64,000 nucleotides of DNA from positions 1 to 64,000 of the forward strand of contig JAIUCV010000280.1 of assembly GCA_026724425.1 (NCBI GenBank), given 5' to 3'. This document shows positions 49,614-61,660 of this stretch, piece after piece. Below the pieces are notes generated by a model, which saw only the letters and a program-made list of their open reading frames with translations, made no database searches and was not told the origin of the DNA. The stretch is from Erythrophleum ivorense. Lineage: Eukaryota; Streptophyta; Magnoliopsida; Fabales; Fabaceae. Position 1 is the stretch's first letter, and every line of letters begins with the position of its first letter. The translations under genes were made by a program, and so were the position numbers.

Positions 49614-52600
49614 ATGTACTCCGGCAGCCAGTTTGATGCCACTTCCGCCTTCTCCGGCGGCGGATTCATGACCACTGAGGCTACCCAGCTCAATGATTCA
49701 TCCTCGTCACCGGCAAAAGTAAGTGATCTTTCTTATCTCTCCTATTTTTCATTCTTCAATTTCCGTTTGGCTGCTGAAAAAAAACAAATCGGATTTAATC
49801 AAATTCAAGCTTGATTTTGAACGTTTAACAGTTATACCGGTTGCTTAGATGGTTAGTTATTCGCTTGCTTTTTGTCTCTCGACTAACTGGGTTTATTGTT
49901 TTGTTTGTCCTTTCCCCATCCTCTTCTGCACGGCGTTTCTTCCTAAAAGAGCCGTGAAACTCAGGGTTTGGTTCCGGTAACAGTGAAGCAGATAAGCGAA
50001 GCCTCTCACTCTGGTGATGAAAAGTCGAATTTCCTAATCAATGGCGTGGATGTGACCAATGTGAGATTCATTCTCTATTAATTCAACTGATATAATGCTT
50101 TTGCGTCTAGATTCAGCCCCAGACATATAAATTAACTTCTTTATTTCCCACTGATCTGGATGTTTGCTTAGCGATATAATATTTATCTTGTCAAGAGTAA
50201 CATCGTACAATTGTGCTGGATAGTTTAGAAATTTGTAAGTTTTGTTCTTTCATATTTTATCCTTGATACGGTTTTATTTATGTTTTTGATTCAGGTAACC
50301 TTGGTTGGTATGGTGTTTGAGAAATCTGAGAGAAACACTGACGTTAGTTTCATTCTAGATGATGGAACAGGACGGATCACGTGCCGAAGATGGTACTAAA
50401 TGAATGTTAAATGCTATATCAAATTATAACCAACGTGTGTATTTGTGCTTGCATGTATCTAAATTATTCATGACTTGTTTTAAACATTTTTACCTAGTGC
50501 CTACACATGCTGTGAAAAAGCAGTCTGAATCCCTTTCTGATTGTTTAACTAGGGTAAATGAGGCTTTTGACTCAAAGGAAATGGAAGAAATACGGTAAGA
50601 TTTTAACTGTATGCTATTGATGTGTAATATAGGAGTCACTTGTACCTAGCTCTTAATTCTTACCTTTTCAAAATATTCAATGACAGAGGTGGTATGTACG
50701 TCCGTGTGTATGGGCATTTGAAAAGCTTTCAAGGTGTAAGGCAGGTTGTTGCTTTCTCAATCAGGTATGTGTACTAAACCTATTTTATTATATCCTATCA
50801 ATTGAATAATGCATGTTTGATCACTTTCGTGTCACAGTAGTATTAATATGTTGCCTGCCAAATGCAATTTTCTTTCTTAAATCTTTAGTAAGTTACATAA
50901 ATTCTCAAAGTAGATCCTGGACTAGAGTCACATTCACTGGTCTTGAGGCACTGTTCTGTAGTTGGAAAAGTGGTCTGATTCGCATGATAGATATTTTCAA
51001 TGCTTCTAGGTCTCGGATCATCAAGTTTGTTCCTGCTTGACAATTAATAAAGCATGAGTATTAAGTACAGGGGTATCTAACTTTTTAGAGGTTTGACCCA
51101 ATATTGTTGAATGTGGGTATGCAATTGATTTTTCCTAATTCCTTGAGCTTTAGGATTATCTGAGTCCATTCAATTTGTGACGAGTTGAGTAACATGGGCC
51201 AGTAGCTTAGATATAGTTATTAAATTCAAATGCCAGGTTCAACCTGGTGCACCTTATCTCTCACCTGGACACGGGTAAGGTGCCTTTGTGGAGGCACGGC
51301 TCCTAATGTTTCATATGGGCCATACACCTAATGAGATAGCATCAAGAAATGAGGGTGGGGAGAGGGGAGTAAGCAGAGATTGGCACTGCCCTCTGCTAGA
51401 GCCCAAAAACAGGACCCAATAACTTGCATCCGCCCTAATGGCAGGTGAGACAAGAGATGTCCTAAATGTATTCAGTAGTGATATTGCTGATGCGCATCAG
51501 AGGATTTGGGAGTGATCAGGGAAGTTAAATATTATGAAGATATGCTTGTTAGGGTGATATGTGAAGGACTGCATTTACTCTAGTGCTATGCTTCATGGCT
51601 GTTTAAGGAGGTTCCATTAATGGATGCACAAAATGATTGGAGGGCCCCTTAAAGATATGATATTTTTCTTTCTGCTGTGTTTAAATTTTTAAGGATGTAA
51701 TTTTGTGCATTTTTATACTGTTATAAATTTCCTTTTTTTGTTTTAAATAAAAAAAACTGCTGATTGTGTCTGACTACACACTAAGTCAAAGTTGGTGCTA
51801 GTTGGGTGGTCCTAAGTTATGGATTTTTTTTTTCCTTTGATGCATCTGATAGCTATTTAGTTTTCAAGTTCCCTAGAGAAGTTAAGAATTTCATTTTCAC
51901 CAATCTTCATTCCTGATCTGTATGAACGAGTTTTGACCGGGGCTGTGTTAGATATGTTGGATTTACAGAATATATGATTTTGATTTTAGCATTGTGGGTG
52001 ATTTTGTGCCGTCTAGTAGGCTTAGTCACTTTGAATGCTTTGATATTAACATTTATGGTTCCTTAAAATGACATTAGTTTGACTTGTGATGTAAATAAAC
52101 TCAATTTTTGAACTTCACCCAGGCTTATATCTATAGCTCTAGCACATCGGTGAGTCCTGAAATGGACGTCAGTAGGCTGTAGGCGGAATGATTCTGTGAT
52201 ATTTCTTTTTCTCCCTCTCTGTTCTTTCTAATGTTCTTTGTAAATTTTATGAAGTCGTAGATTCTTTGAGACCACTGACCGACATATTGGTTTAGAGAAC
52301 TGTGGTTTGTCTGATAACGATGATCTAATTCAGTTTCATTTTAATTTGAGTAATAATTATTATTTGGTCCTACCTGATGGGTGGAGAGTGCTATCCTCGT
52401 CAGGTAGCATGTAGATCTTCAACTTTTGTTCTCAATAATAATCACTTATTGCATCGAAGATTGGTGGCTTCTCTTGATGGATTTACGTTTGAACCACAGT
52501 GATATTTCTTGAAATAGAAAAGATGTAAATGTACTTTGAGAGTTATATATTTGGCAGATTGGTTGGATTGTCATTCTTATTTCATACTTATGCTGTGTTT

Positions 52601-53396
52601 CTCAGGCCAGTGATGAATTTTGATGAGATTTCTTTTCACTTTATTGATTGCATACATAATCACCTCCACTCCAAAGTAAAGGTATATTTTTTCCCATTTA
52701 TGAGCCTCAAGTCCATTTTTTTTTCTCATTATTCAATAAAATCGAACGTAATGCATTTCTTTGAATTTTTTTCCCTAGGTTGGAGGAGTAACTCCTGCAC
52801 ATCCTCCATCTTCAAACTCATCTTTGATCGCTCCTGCCAGAAATGCATCAAATGGTTACCAGGCACCATCAAATCCAGTATGAGATTGATCTGTCAAAAG
52901 TTTTTATAGTTTTAATTCTTGTTGCTTTCTATGATTTAATTGATGACATAATTTTCTTTACCTCAGTTATACGCACAATATAGTGTGGATGGACTCAAGG
53001 ATTGTGATAAATTGGTTCTTGATTATCTGAATCAGCATTCAGACATGTGAGTTCTACAATGAGAATTTTACGTCTCTTGTACTTCTCATAGTTTTCATTA
53101 TACTTTTAGGATTGTGAAAACTACAGTAAAAAAACTTGTCTGTTTTTGAATTGCAGGTCTGATGAAAGGGGAATACACGTTGATGAACTATCTCGAGAGC
53201 TTAAACTTCCATTGGACAAGATCATGTACTCTTCCTTCTGTTTGTCTGAAATCTCAGTATTGCTAAGCATGTGACTGTGTGTGGTGCATTTTATCTAACT
53301 TAAGCTGTTTACAATGCTAGGTTGTCGCTGAAGACTCTTGGAGACGACGGACTTGTATACTCCACCATTGATGACAACCATTACAAGCAAGCTTGA
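49614..53396 (+). CDS. RPA2: Replication protein A 32-kDa subunit (RPA2)
   Basis: Middle subunit of the single-strand DNA-binding RPA heterotrimer, used in replication and repair. Ten exons: 49614-49718, 49950-50060, 50295-50392, 50553-50594, 50687-50764, 52606-52681, 52779-52877, 52967-53046, 53157-53225 and 53321-53396; stop TGA. All phases agree and give 277 residues. The N-terminus is a Gly/Ser-rich phosphorylation-type segment (MYSGSQFDATSAFSGGGF). The OB fold follows (VTLVGMVFEKSERNTDVSFI, DDGTGRITCRRW, GMYVRVYGHLKSFQGVRQVV, RPVMNFDEISFHFIDCIHNH). After a linker comes the C-terminal winged helix (GIHVDELSRELKL, LGDDGLVYSTIDDNHYK). The 1.8-kb fifth intron shows no gene. A telo-box and an E2F site stand upstream. 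Confidence 0.95.
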
Positions 53397-56300
53397 TATA
53401 TTTAATCACCGTTGAGCTGGATACCAGGACACGAACCATTGATGCTGTCAATGACTATCTATTTTGATTGAGTTGAAGAGCATGTAGATAAGCTTCTGGA
53501 TGGATTAATTTAACGTAGGCTTAAACTAAACGAGTCATGTCTGTTATTCATGCATTGTAAATTTCTTTACGCTTGTCAGCAGATTTTAGCATATTTTGCT
53601 TGCCAACTTTGATAAATCCTAAGGCTAAATTACACTTTCATCGTATTTAAATTATATATTTTTTTATTTAAAAAATGCATAGTTTCCTCTTTTAAAATTA
53701 AAAGATATGTTATATTAATTTTTTTAACAAAAAATGAGTTACCATTTCATTTATTTTCATCAAAATGTTTTTATATTTATTATTTATATAATATAATAGA
53801 TATTAAGTATTAAAAGCATTTTTTAAAAAAAATTTAAACTTTCTACTAGTGTTCATATGGCTGACAATAAAATCACGCCGAATGACTAGTCATATCATTA
53901 TACAAAAATAATGTAAAAAAATAGTTTTTGCTTGGTATAATTTAAAGGGATTGTTGGGGATATAAGATACTAGATATAGAAAAAAACAAATAATAAATAA
54001 TATTCGTGTCCTTAAGTAAAAAATAATAATAAGCAGATATTATTAAATAATAATATAATAAATATTCATCTCTTTTTATACCAAACGAACTTTCTCCCAC
54101 GCTCTTATTATTATGGTAAAGGACCACTGCGACCATTCAACCACTTTTTCATAGGATCAAGATTCTTTAAATTTAAAGTGCAGCTTGCATTTTAGAAATA
54201 AAAAGATAAATGTGGTATTACTAACTTAGATTTTTTATTCTTTCTTTTTTTTTTCCCTCTCATCTTCCATACTTTGTTAAAAAAGTGCAAGAGAACGAGT
54301 TGTGACGGCAGCGAAACCATTAGAGGCCTTGGCACCCGTGTCATTTTAGAGATAATTATCATATATATAGGAATAACATTTGGTACAAGTCCCATAAAAG
54401 TTCATATGGTCCGCCCAAAAAGGTTTTTTCCCCTCTGCCCTTGGAGAGAACCTGATGAACTATTTTCTATCCGCTCTGTGTGATTGCGCTGGCACTGAAG
54501 AGCCCAAGTATATTCGCCTACCTTGCTTTACTTTTTCTTCTTCCAATTCTTGTATTCTTTCCAATCCGGATCCTCCTGCGCAGGAGAGGATTCATTTCGT
54601 ATTCTTTCATGAACTCAAATTTCTAATCATGGAAATATCAGCAGAGCAACCCTTCCCAATTCCTTTTAGAGTGACAAATCGCAAGTTTCAGAGTTTTTAA
54701 CTCTCCTTTCTCACAACAAACTGAGCAATCTTGCTAGCTACAAGAAAAATAAATTATGACAACATGACGATCGTATATGATATTTTGACGTAAAAGATTT
54801 ATACTTCCATTACTAGCAATAAGAATCAGAAATGAAAGTTTTTAAAGTGCAAGTTGTACTCTAAAGAATCTTGATTCTATCCAACAAATTGCCCTTCCAG
54901 CAGAGCTGGAGAATTTTGTAATGCGGAACTTTGAAGTAAATTTGATGCTGAACTGAATGACCATATATCACATCCGCACAAAAGAGCACGTAGGCATCTC
55001 AAATAAAAAAGCTTACATTGAACCAAAGCCATCTCACTCCCTATTTAGGTTCATTCATATAAAAATATTTTAGGTTCCCACTTAAAGTGCAACCTATGGT
55101 AGGCTTCGATGGTGATGTTGACCCATTATAAGTGTGGTGATGGTAAAATAATTGCAATGAGTTAACAAAAACAAAAATTAGTTCGGACATTTAGAAAGAA
55201 GGTAAAAATATATTTTTAGCCATTTAATTTTGTATCGATTTTCAATTTCATTTCTTAATTTTGCTTGATTCTATTTTAATTTCTTAACTTTAAAACTCAC
55301 TTAAAATTTTTTTTACATCGGACATTGTTAGTTCACTCAATGAAAAATGCTGACTTAAAAACTTTTCATGCCAAATCAACACCAAACATATATGGACAAT
55401 TAATTAATCCTGCATGTGAAAAAAATAAATGCTGCAATTTTTGCACTAATAAAACCTAACACTCCCCTGGCAATGATACCCCCTATCTCAGCATTCTTCA
55501 CCTCTGGCTCCATAGATAGAATCCCACTTGACCCCAGTATAACAGTAAAAAGTATTCAAGAAAACTCTTCCCTTCCTTTTTTTTTTTTGGGCAATTTCAT
55601 TAAAGCATGTACAGATCTATCATTGAGGTCTAACCTGTAAAAATTATAATGCACATAGATCCCGTATGAACAAGGTGCTTATATTTGGCATCAGTTTTTT
55701 AATTGTTAAAAAAGAATCGACTAAATCTCTCGATGATATTCCCTTTTTAATTAGGTGATGCATCAAATTGGATACGTTTCTCATATTAATGGCATTAATA
55801 CAAGAGGTGGCGTGGTGTTGAGTAGGGTTAGTGAAAATTGGTTACGTGCTAATCATATTGGATTAATACAAGAGATGAAGCCAAAACTGAAGATTTCCAT
55901 GATAGCAAGTATCGCTGCCAAGGATGTTTATTTAAGCAATTTTTTTTTCTAAAAGAGTATAATTTTGACACTGCTTAGTTTTGTAAAATTGCCTATATGA
56001 TGTCGTTTTGGGGGAAAAAAAGTGTCGTTTGGGCAGATTCAGTCATGATCCAGTAAACTTTTGTTTATTAATTAAAGAAATTTATTTAATAGATAGATTA
56101 TTTTAACTAGAAGACATTTTTTTAGAGACTAAATTGAAAAAAATTTAATTTTAAAAGATTAAATTAATTAGAGAGTGATATTTCAAGAACTAAATTATTT
56201 TTTCTTCCGATGAAAAATAGAAAAAGAATAACTGATACAGTCCTTTAGCCAAAATAAAAAAAATATATGGTCCAAAATCATATAACCAAGCTCAATAAAA

Positions 56301-59300
56301 TAAATTATATCGATTTCTCTTGAGATCTAGTTAAACTACACTTAGTACTTTGTTTGTTTTAAAAATATCACTTTTTTAAATATTTGATATATATTGGAAA
56401 AGTTTTTTTTTTCTATTTTTTACTTTATATCAATGAAGTTGATTTTTTGTGAAACAAAAGATTTTGATTTTATTTTTTAATATAACAGTTAAAATAAGTA
56501 AATTGATGTTAAGTTATAACATAAGGTTGTAATTTTATTTTTAATATAATAATAAAAGTAATTAAGTGATTTTATTTGATAAGTAGACTGTGTAGAAGAT
56601 TAACTTCAATGGCAAAAAATAAATAATAAGAAAATATTTTACAATATATATCAAATATTAAGAAAGTCAAATGTATAATATTTTAAAAACAAGTATAAAG
56701 TATAATTTACTAATTTTTTTTTATTTGCTGCCACAATTAAAAAATAGTTTAGAACGTCCTCGATATACCCCTAGTTTTGTTAATAATTCTCCTCCGTCCA
56801 AATCGCATAAACAAAGAAAACAACAACGTCATCTCGCTCACAACTTCCATTGTGTTATAATTTCTCAATATCTGCCTCTTCCACAATTATCCTTGAATCT
56901 AGATGCATCATTACACAAAACGAACAAAAGGGCTCCCAATCCCATCATTACGGCCCAAACCAAGCCCATTTGGATCTAGGTCAGGCCCAATATCCGAAGC
57001 GGTAGCTAGATGGCATTGGTATCTTCATAATAGAATTTGAGTGTGAAGAAGAAATGTAACGCATACACTTTTCTTTATGTAGCCTCTGAACTGTAACTAA
57101 TACATAATAACACTTTTAACTAATCCTAACAGATGACATTGCCTGCCTAACGGCTCTTGCATTTTTCCAAAAAAAAAAAAATATAGTAAACGATGGAAAG
57201 AATATTTGAATTTAAAATTTTCTGTAATTGACTATTCATATTCTTTGGGACCAAAATTAATTACAATTAAATGACTTGTCATTGTATAAAAATAACGTAC
57301 GATATAGAAAAGGAAAAAAAAAATGACAGTAGCTATTGAGTATTTTTCAGAGACTTTGTAACATTCTTGGAAACAAAACTATATCCCGCATGCTCGTCTA
57401 TTGTATATTATTGTAAAGAGCTATTGCAACGGTTCAACTATTTTCTCGCAAATCGGTCCTCCGACAGATTTGGTGAATCCAGTAAGTTAGAGTGAGGAGA
57501 TCCTCTTATGTCTAAAAGTCTTTTATCTAAAAGAGAGAATGATATATTGAATGAGATTCAATAAAATTCACTTATATAAATTCTACAACAACTTTTTACT
57601 CTCTTTCCTACACACAATTTTGAAATATAAAAAATTTTGAACTCTTTTAAAATAATTTCTATCTTGAGCTAAATTGATTATCACAGGCATATAATTTATA
57701 TATTATATAAAGATATAACAAATTTATTATTTTGAATGTCTTATCATATAGATTCTATGTAATGACATGGGATATAATACTAATTATATACGTTCCTTAC
57801 TTTTCCATTAATTGGATTATGATCATCCAAGTATTTATTCCGTATATGAAACTTTTGCTTTCTTCTTGGTGTGCCGGCCACTGTTTAAAAATCAATTGTC
57901 AATTAATATTATGTGCCCCAACATCATTCTTAAGTACGAAAATATAAAACTTGAACATGTCGAATACCAAATTTTTAACATTAACAGTTAGTTTGGTACG
58001 TAAAAAGTTAAGTATAAAAATTTTAAAAAAATAATTTTATAAATAAAAAATCTTATAATATCTCTAATTTTAATAATTAAATAATAATTAATTAATAATA
58101 TTAAATAATAAAATTGACATTTCAACAATTTTTTTTATTTCACTTTTTCTCATGCTACCAAACATGGCGTAGGAATTGACGACTTCTCTCTCTCTCTCTC
58201 TCTGCCTACATATATATATAATATTAAATAATATAACTATGATTAAATAGAACACATACAATAATAAAAGAACAAACTGAATAAAATAGTTGTCTATTAT
58301 AAGAAAAAATTGAAATATAATTTTTAGTCTTTTATTATCAAAATTTTTTAAAAAATTAAATAAATAAAAATAAATAAGCTTTTATAATCAATACTTAATA
58401 TCACATAATTAAAATGTTACTTTTTATTTTTCACTTATTAAGAAATTTTACCTAAACCTAGTGTATAATAGAACAAAGGCTTCAAAAAGAGAATTTCGTT
58501 TTCAGAAATGGACACATGGAGTCAGAACACGTGGCATGCCACAATGGGACAGTGACCACTTGTCGCATTCGGCTTCACGTGAAGATGAAACCTCCTTAAC
58601 ATCATAGAAAAGATTATGGAACTAACAAACCCAATCTGGATTCCAAAACATATACGTAACAATAATGCCTATCCGTAGCCATATCATTGGCTCCAACATC
58701 CCACTTCCCATTCTCTCTCACTAACACTTCCACATCTTAATATCTTATTGGATAATGGTTTTCCTTGGCTGGTACAGATCTCTATCTCTACCCAGTCCTT
58801 TTTTTTAAGGATAAATAAATTAAATTCATATGAAAATATTGTAAATTTTATTATTGAAATATATATATCCATAATTTTTTTCTATTTTCAAAAACTATAT
58901 TTATTTTTATAAAAAAATGTCTAGCATCATCGTGTGAATGTTCTCATGCTTTAAAATAATGCATTGCTTTTTTATTTAATTAATAATTTACTTATTAATT
59001 ATTGTACGGCATGTATTTAATATGAATTCTTTTAATATAAACATTAGTTAAGTTTATATAGGTAAGATTCTAGTATTTTTAGTTCATATATAACAATATT
59101 GTGCCCTTGTATAAATGATGTGTACCGACTAATTAAACTCTCTCAAGAAAAATATCCTTGAAACAGAGGCATGCATATGTTCGCCATCAATTCCTCACTT
59201 TTTGGGACGTGACTTGGATGAGGCAATTTTTGGTATGCTTTTTATCAAGCACTGGTACTACTAATGTCCAGAAAAAAAAAGAAAAAAGAAAGGGTATTTC

Positions 59301-59929
59301 TATTATTATTATGGCCTTGTACGCATACGAACAAAACTCACTTCCTCTTTTGATTTTCCTAGTTTTCCTTAACCTATTAGAGAGTGCCACGAGCAAAACC
59401 CACCTCTTTAATTTTTTGCTGAATTGGTCTTACGATAATCAGAAGACAAAAACAATCATAGTATACTGACATGTAAGTGATGGAAGAAACTCTTATTTTT
59501 ATCTTCCGAAAAATTAACCCAAAAAATATGTAAATAAGAAAAGATGAAAGAAAAAAATCCTTAATATATATATGTGAAGTGAAAAGAAATGGGAATTAAT
59601 ATGTTATGTAATCAGACAGACTGCAGAGTCATCGATCCCAACAGGAAACGGACCACATGTATATATATTACATAAGAAAGTCAGAAACAATTAACGCACA
59701 AGGTTAAAACACCTTATTCCTTAATATGAACAAAATTAAGGCTTTGGGAAAGCCAAACAAAAACAAACCAAATATTCAGTAGCTAGCTAGAGTTCTCCGA
59801 TGAGCACTCAAGCCAGGAAAAAGCACACCCAATCCACATCAGATAAATAACCGAGACTAATGAAATGACCTAAAAGAAAAGAGCATGTATAGAATCAAGA
59901 AGACGAGGACGACATACATGATGAGTCTG
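53397..59929. other. Gene-poor spacer between RPA2 and the FPF1-like gene
   Basis: About 6.5 kb, AT-rich, with no ORF showing family features. It includes a diverged tandem duplication (55765-55810 against 55835-55877, sharing ATTAATACAAGAG), three TGGGCY motifs at 56952-56990 without an obvious gene, a (CT)n tract at 58185-58202, and diverged copies of one motif around 54090-54140 and 57400-57450. Confidence 0.5.
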
Positions 59930-60265
59930 TCAGACATCCCTGACGTGGAAGACATTGGGATTCTTGACGACAATATCGTACATGTAAACGGAGTTGAACT
60001 TGGAGAAGTCGCGAGGGAGAGAGATAAGGTCAATGGAGGAATGCTTGTGGAATTGGTACAATTCTGGGTCTCCACCATAGTACCTTTCCCACCCTAAACC
60101 ATTCAATATTTGCTCCAGATAACTGTAGGACCTCACCACCTCCCCTGTGGGTAAGTACACCAGAACCTTCTTCTTTCCCCCTTGCCTTCCATTCTCTGAC
60201 CCCTCTGCTGGTGGGTTTTCCACCAACCGAAACACACCGTTTTTAAATACCCAAACCCCTGCCAT
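59930..60265 (-). CDS. Flowering-promoting factor 1-like protein (FPF1 family)
   Basis: Small plant-specific protein, single exon, 111 residues, the normal family length. Family blocks are clear: MAGVWVFKNGVFRLVENP at the N-terminus, KVLVYLPTGEVVRSYSYLE, LGWERYYGGDPELYQFHK, SSIDLISLPRDF, and the C-terminal YMYDIVVKNPNVFHVRDV. FPF1 family members promote flowering or alter root and cell elongation through gibberellin-linked growth; the molecular activity is unknown. The start is the conserved MAGVW/MSGVW methionine. A TATA box is present upstream at 60378-60387, and a GA tract lies in the presumed leader. Which paralogue it is cannot be decided here. Confidence 0.95.
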   Translation of the reverse strand: MAGVWVFKNGVFRLVENPPAEGSENGRQGGKKKVLVYLPTGEVVRSYSYLEQILNGLGWERYYGGDPELYQFHKHSSIDLISLPRDFSKFNSVYMYDIVVKNPNVFHVRDV

Positions 60266-60305
60266 CAGGATCTTCTTGTAATTAATGATATCGATCTGGA
60301 ATTAC

Positions 60306-60322
60306 AGAGAGAGAGAGAGAGA
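60306..60322. repeat. GA tract in the FPF1-like leader
   Basis: Seventeen bases of AG repeat (CT on the coding strand) about 40-57 nt upstream of the FPF1-like ATG, within the presumed 5' UTR. Confidence 0.8.
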
Positions 60323-60377
60323 AAAGAGAAGAAGGGTTGTTTTGGTTGATGTTGGGGAATGGAGGAGGTGAGGGGAG

Positions 60378-60387
60378 TATATATACA
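60378..60387 (-). promoter_or_regulatory. TATA box of the FPF1-like gene
   Basis: GTATATATAC on the minus strand, 113-122 nt before the ATG, giving a leader of about 80-90 nt. The sequence between it and the ATG is pyrimidine-rich, as in many plant leaders. Confidence 0.6.
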
Positions 60388-61073
60388 GAAGGGGGGGTGT
60401 GCGTGCGCGTGCGTATAGACAAATAAAAACCAGATGAAGGATTCAAATACTCCCGGTAGTGGGAAGAGTTAAAAGTAGGTTTATGATGGAGCGTGTTTGG
60501 CTTTGGCATAGAATCTAGATATTGTGGGGCCTATTGGGTTTTAATATGAGAGTACAGGGTGGGCCTAGGGTCTAATTTATTAGGGCACAAGAAGAACAAG
60601 CCGAAGAAGAATATTTTTGGCTAAATCTGATGCAGCCCTGCTTTTTCTGCTACATATGTATATCTAAACATAATTGAAGAAAAATGTGTGTGTGTGTGAG
60701 TGCATATATATTTATATATACAAAGTCAATGAATTTTTCAGAGTACTGGAACCCACTTACATCACGAGATGTCCACGTGAAGAAGAGTGGGATAGTTGAT
60801 GAGAGGTTGCTAAGATGTTGGTGGGATTGGTAGCTGAAAGGAGCAGCCGCTGGGGTTTATTGTTGGGTACTCATCATTGGGAATACTAAATTAATGGACA
60901 CCTTAAAAACCAATTTTGGGTTTATTGTTTGGTCATTATCATTCCTCTCGCCCTCATTCAGTTTTGGGGTTTAGAAAATGATTCTCGTATTAATCACCGT
61001 AAATAAATTGATTAAAACTTGCCAAAATTTATGTTCCAAATAGATCTTCTTTCTCGAATAATTCTTACATATA

Positions 61074-61203
61074 CATAGTGCGCCACCTTATTTGTATATT
61101 CAACGATTAAAATTTATTTTATACATAAATTCCGTTTGTATTACACATGGACTCTACCTATATAAATTTAATTTTAACTCTTGATTTTTTTAGGCGCACT
61201 ATG
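61074..61203. mobile_element. 130-bp MITE with perfect 11-bp terminal inverted repeats
   Basis: Starts CATAGTGCGCC and ends GGCGCACTATG, an exact inverted pair. Pairing continues imperfectly inward (TCAACGATTAAAATTTATTT against the reverse complement TCAAGAGTTAAAATTAAATT). The GC-rich termini are unusual in this AT-rich surrounding, which makes chance unlikely. The target-site duplication is not obvious, so the superfamily is undecided. Confidence 0.7.
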
Positions 61204-61309
61204 CTTTAAATGCACCAAAAAAAATTTCCTTCTTTCCTTATTAACTTGCATTCAATAATTTAGCATCATGGTTCAATAGGTTTGACTAATTATAAGGTAA
61301 ATTAAATTT

Positions 61310-61660
61310 CTCTTCTCAAATAAATATCTAAATTATATAATTATTTTATTCTACCACTAAAATATACGTACATATCCTTTTTTGAAATAAAAAAAATTTA
61401 TTAAAATATCTTTAAGTATAATATTAATTTTTTTGTTAAAATTATAATTTATTAGAGAATATATTTTGAAATTTTATATATTTACAATGTTATTTATTTT
61501 GGATTGAAAACCATAAATTTGATTTATGCTAAATTTAAAAAAAAAGACTCTTTTATATTAATTAAATACATATTTAACACTTGTTATATTATGTAAACAA
61601 TAAATATAAAGGTAAGTTGGTCAAAATAGACAGTGTTATAGATTATCTTTTGTTATCATA
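61310..61660. repeat. Dispersed AT-rich repeat related to 22740-23250
   Basis: Shares TTATTTATTTTG.ATTGA.AA.CATAAATTT.ATTTA and, further on, a segment like TAATAAATATAAAG with the region 22920-23230, in the same order. It looks like two old copies of one non-coding element. Confidence 0.4.

Noticed and set aside
59158..59469. 103-codon plus-strand frame
   Set aside because: Biased, hydrophobic composition, no family match, and no splice or promoter context.
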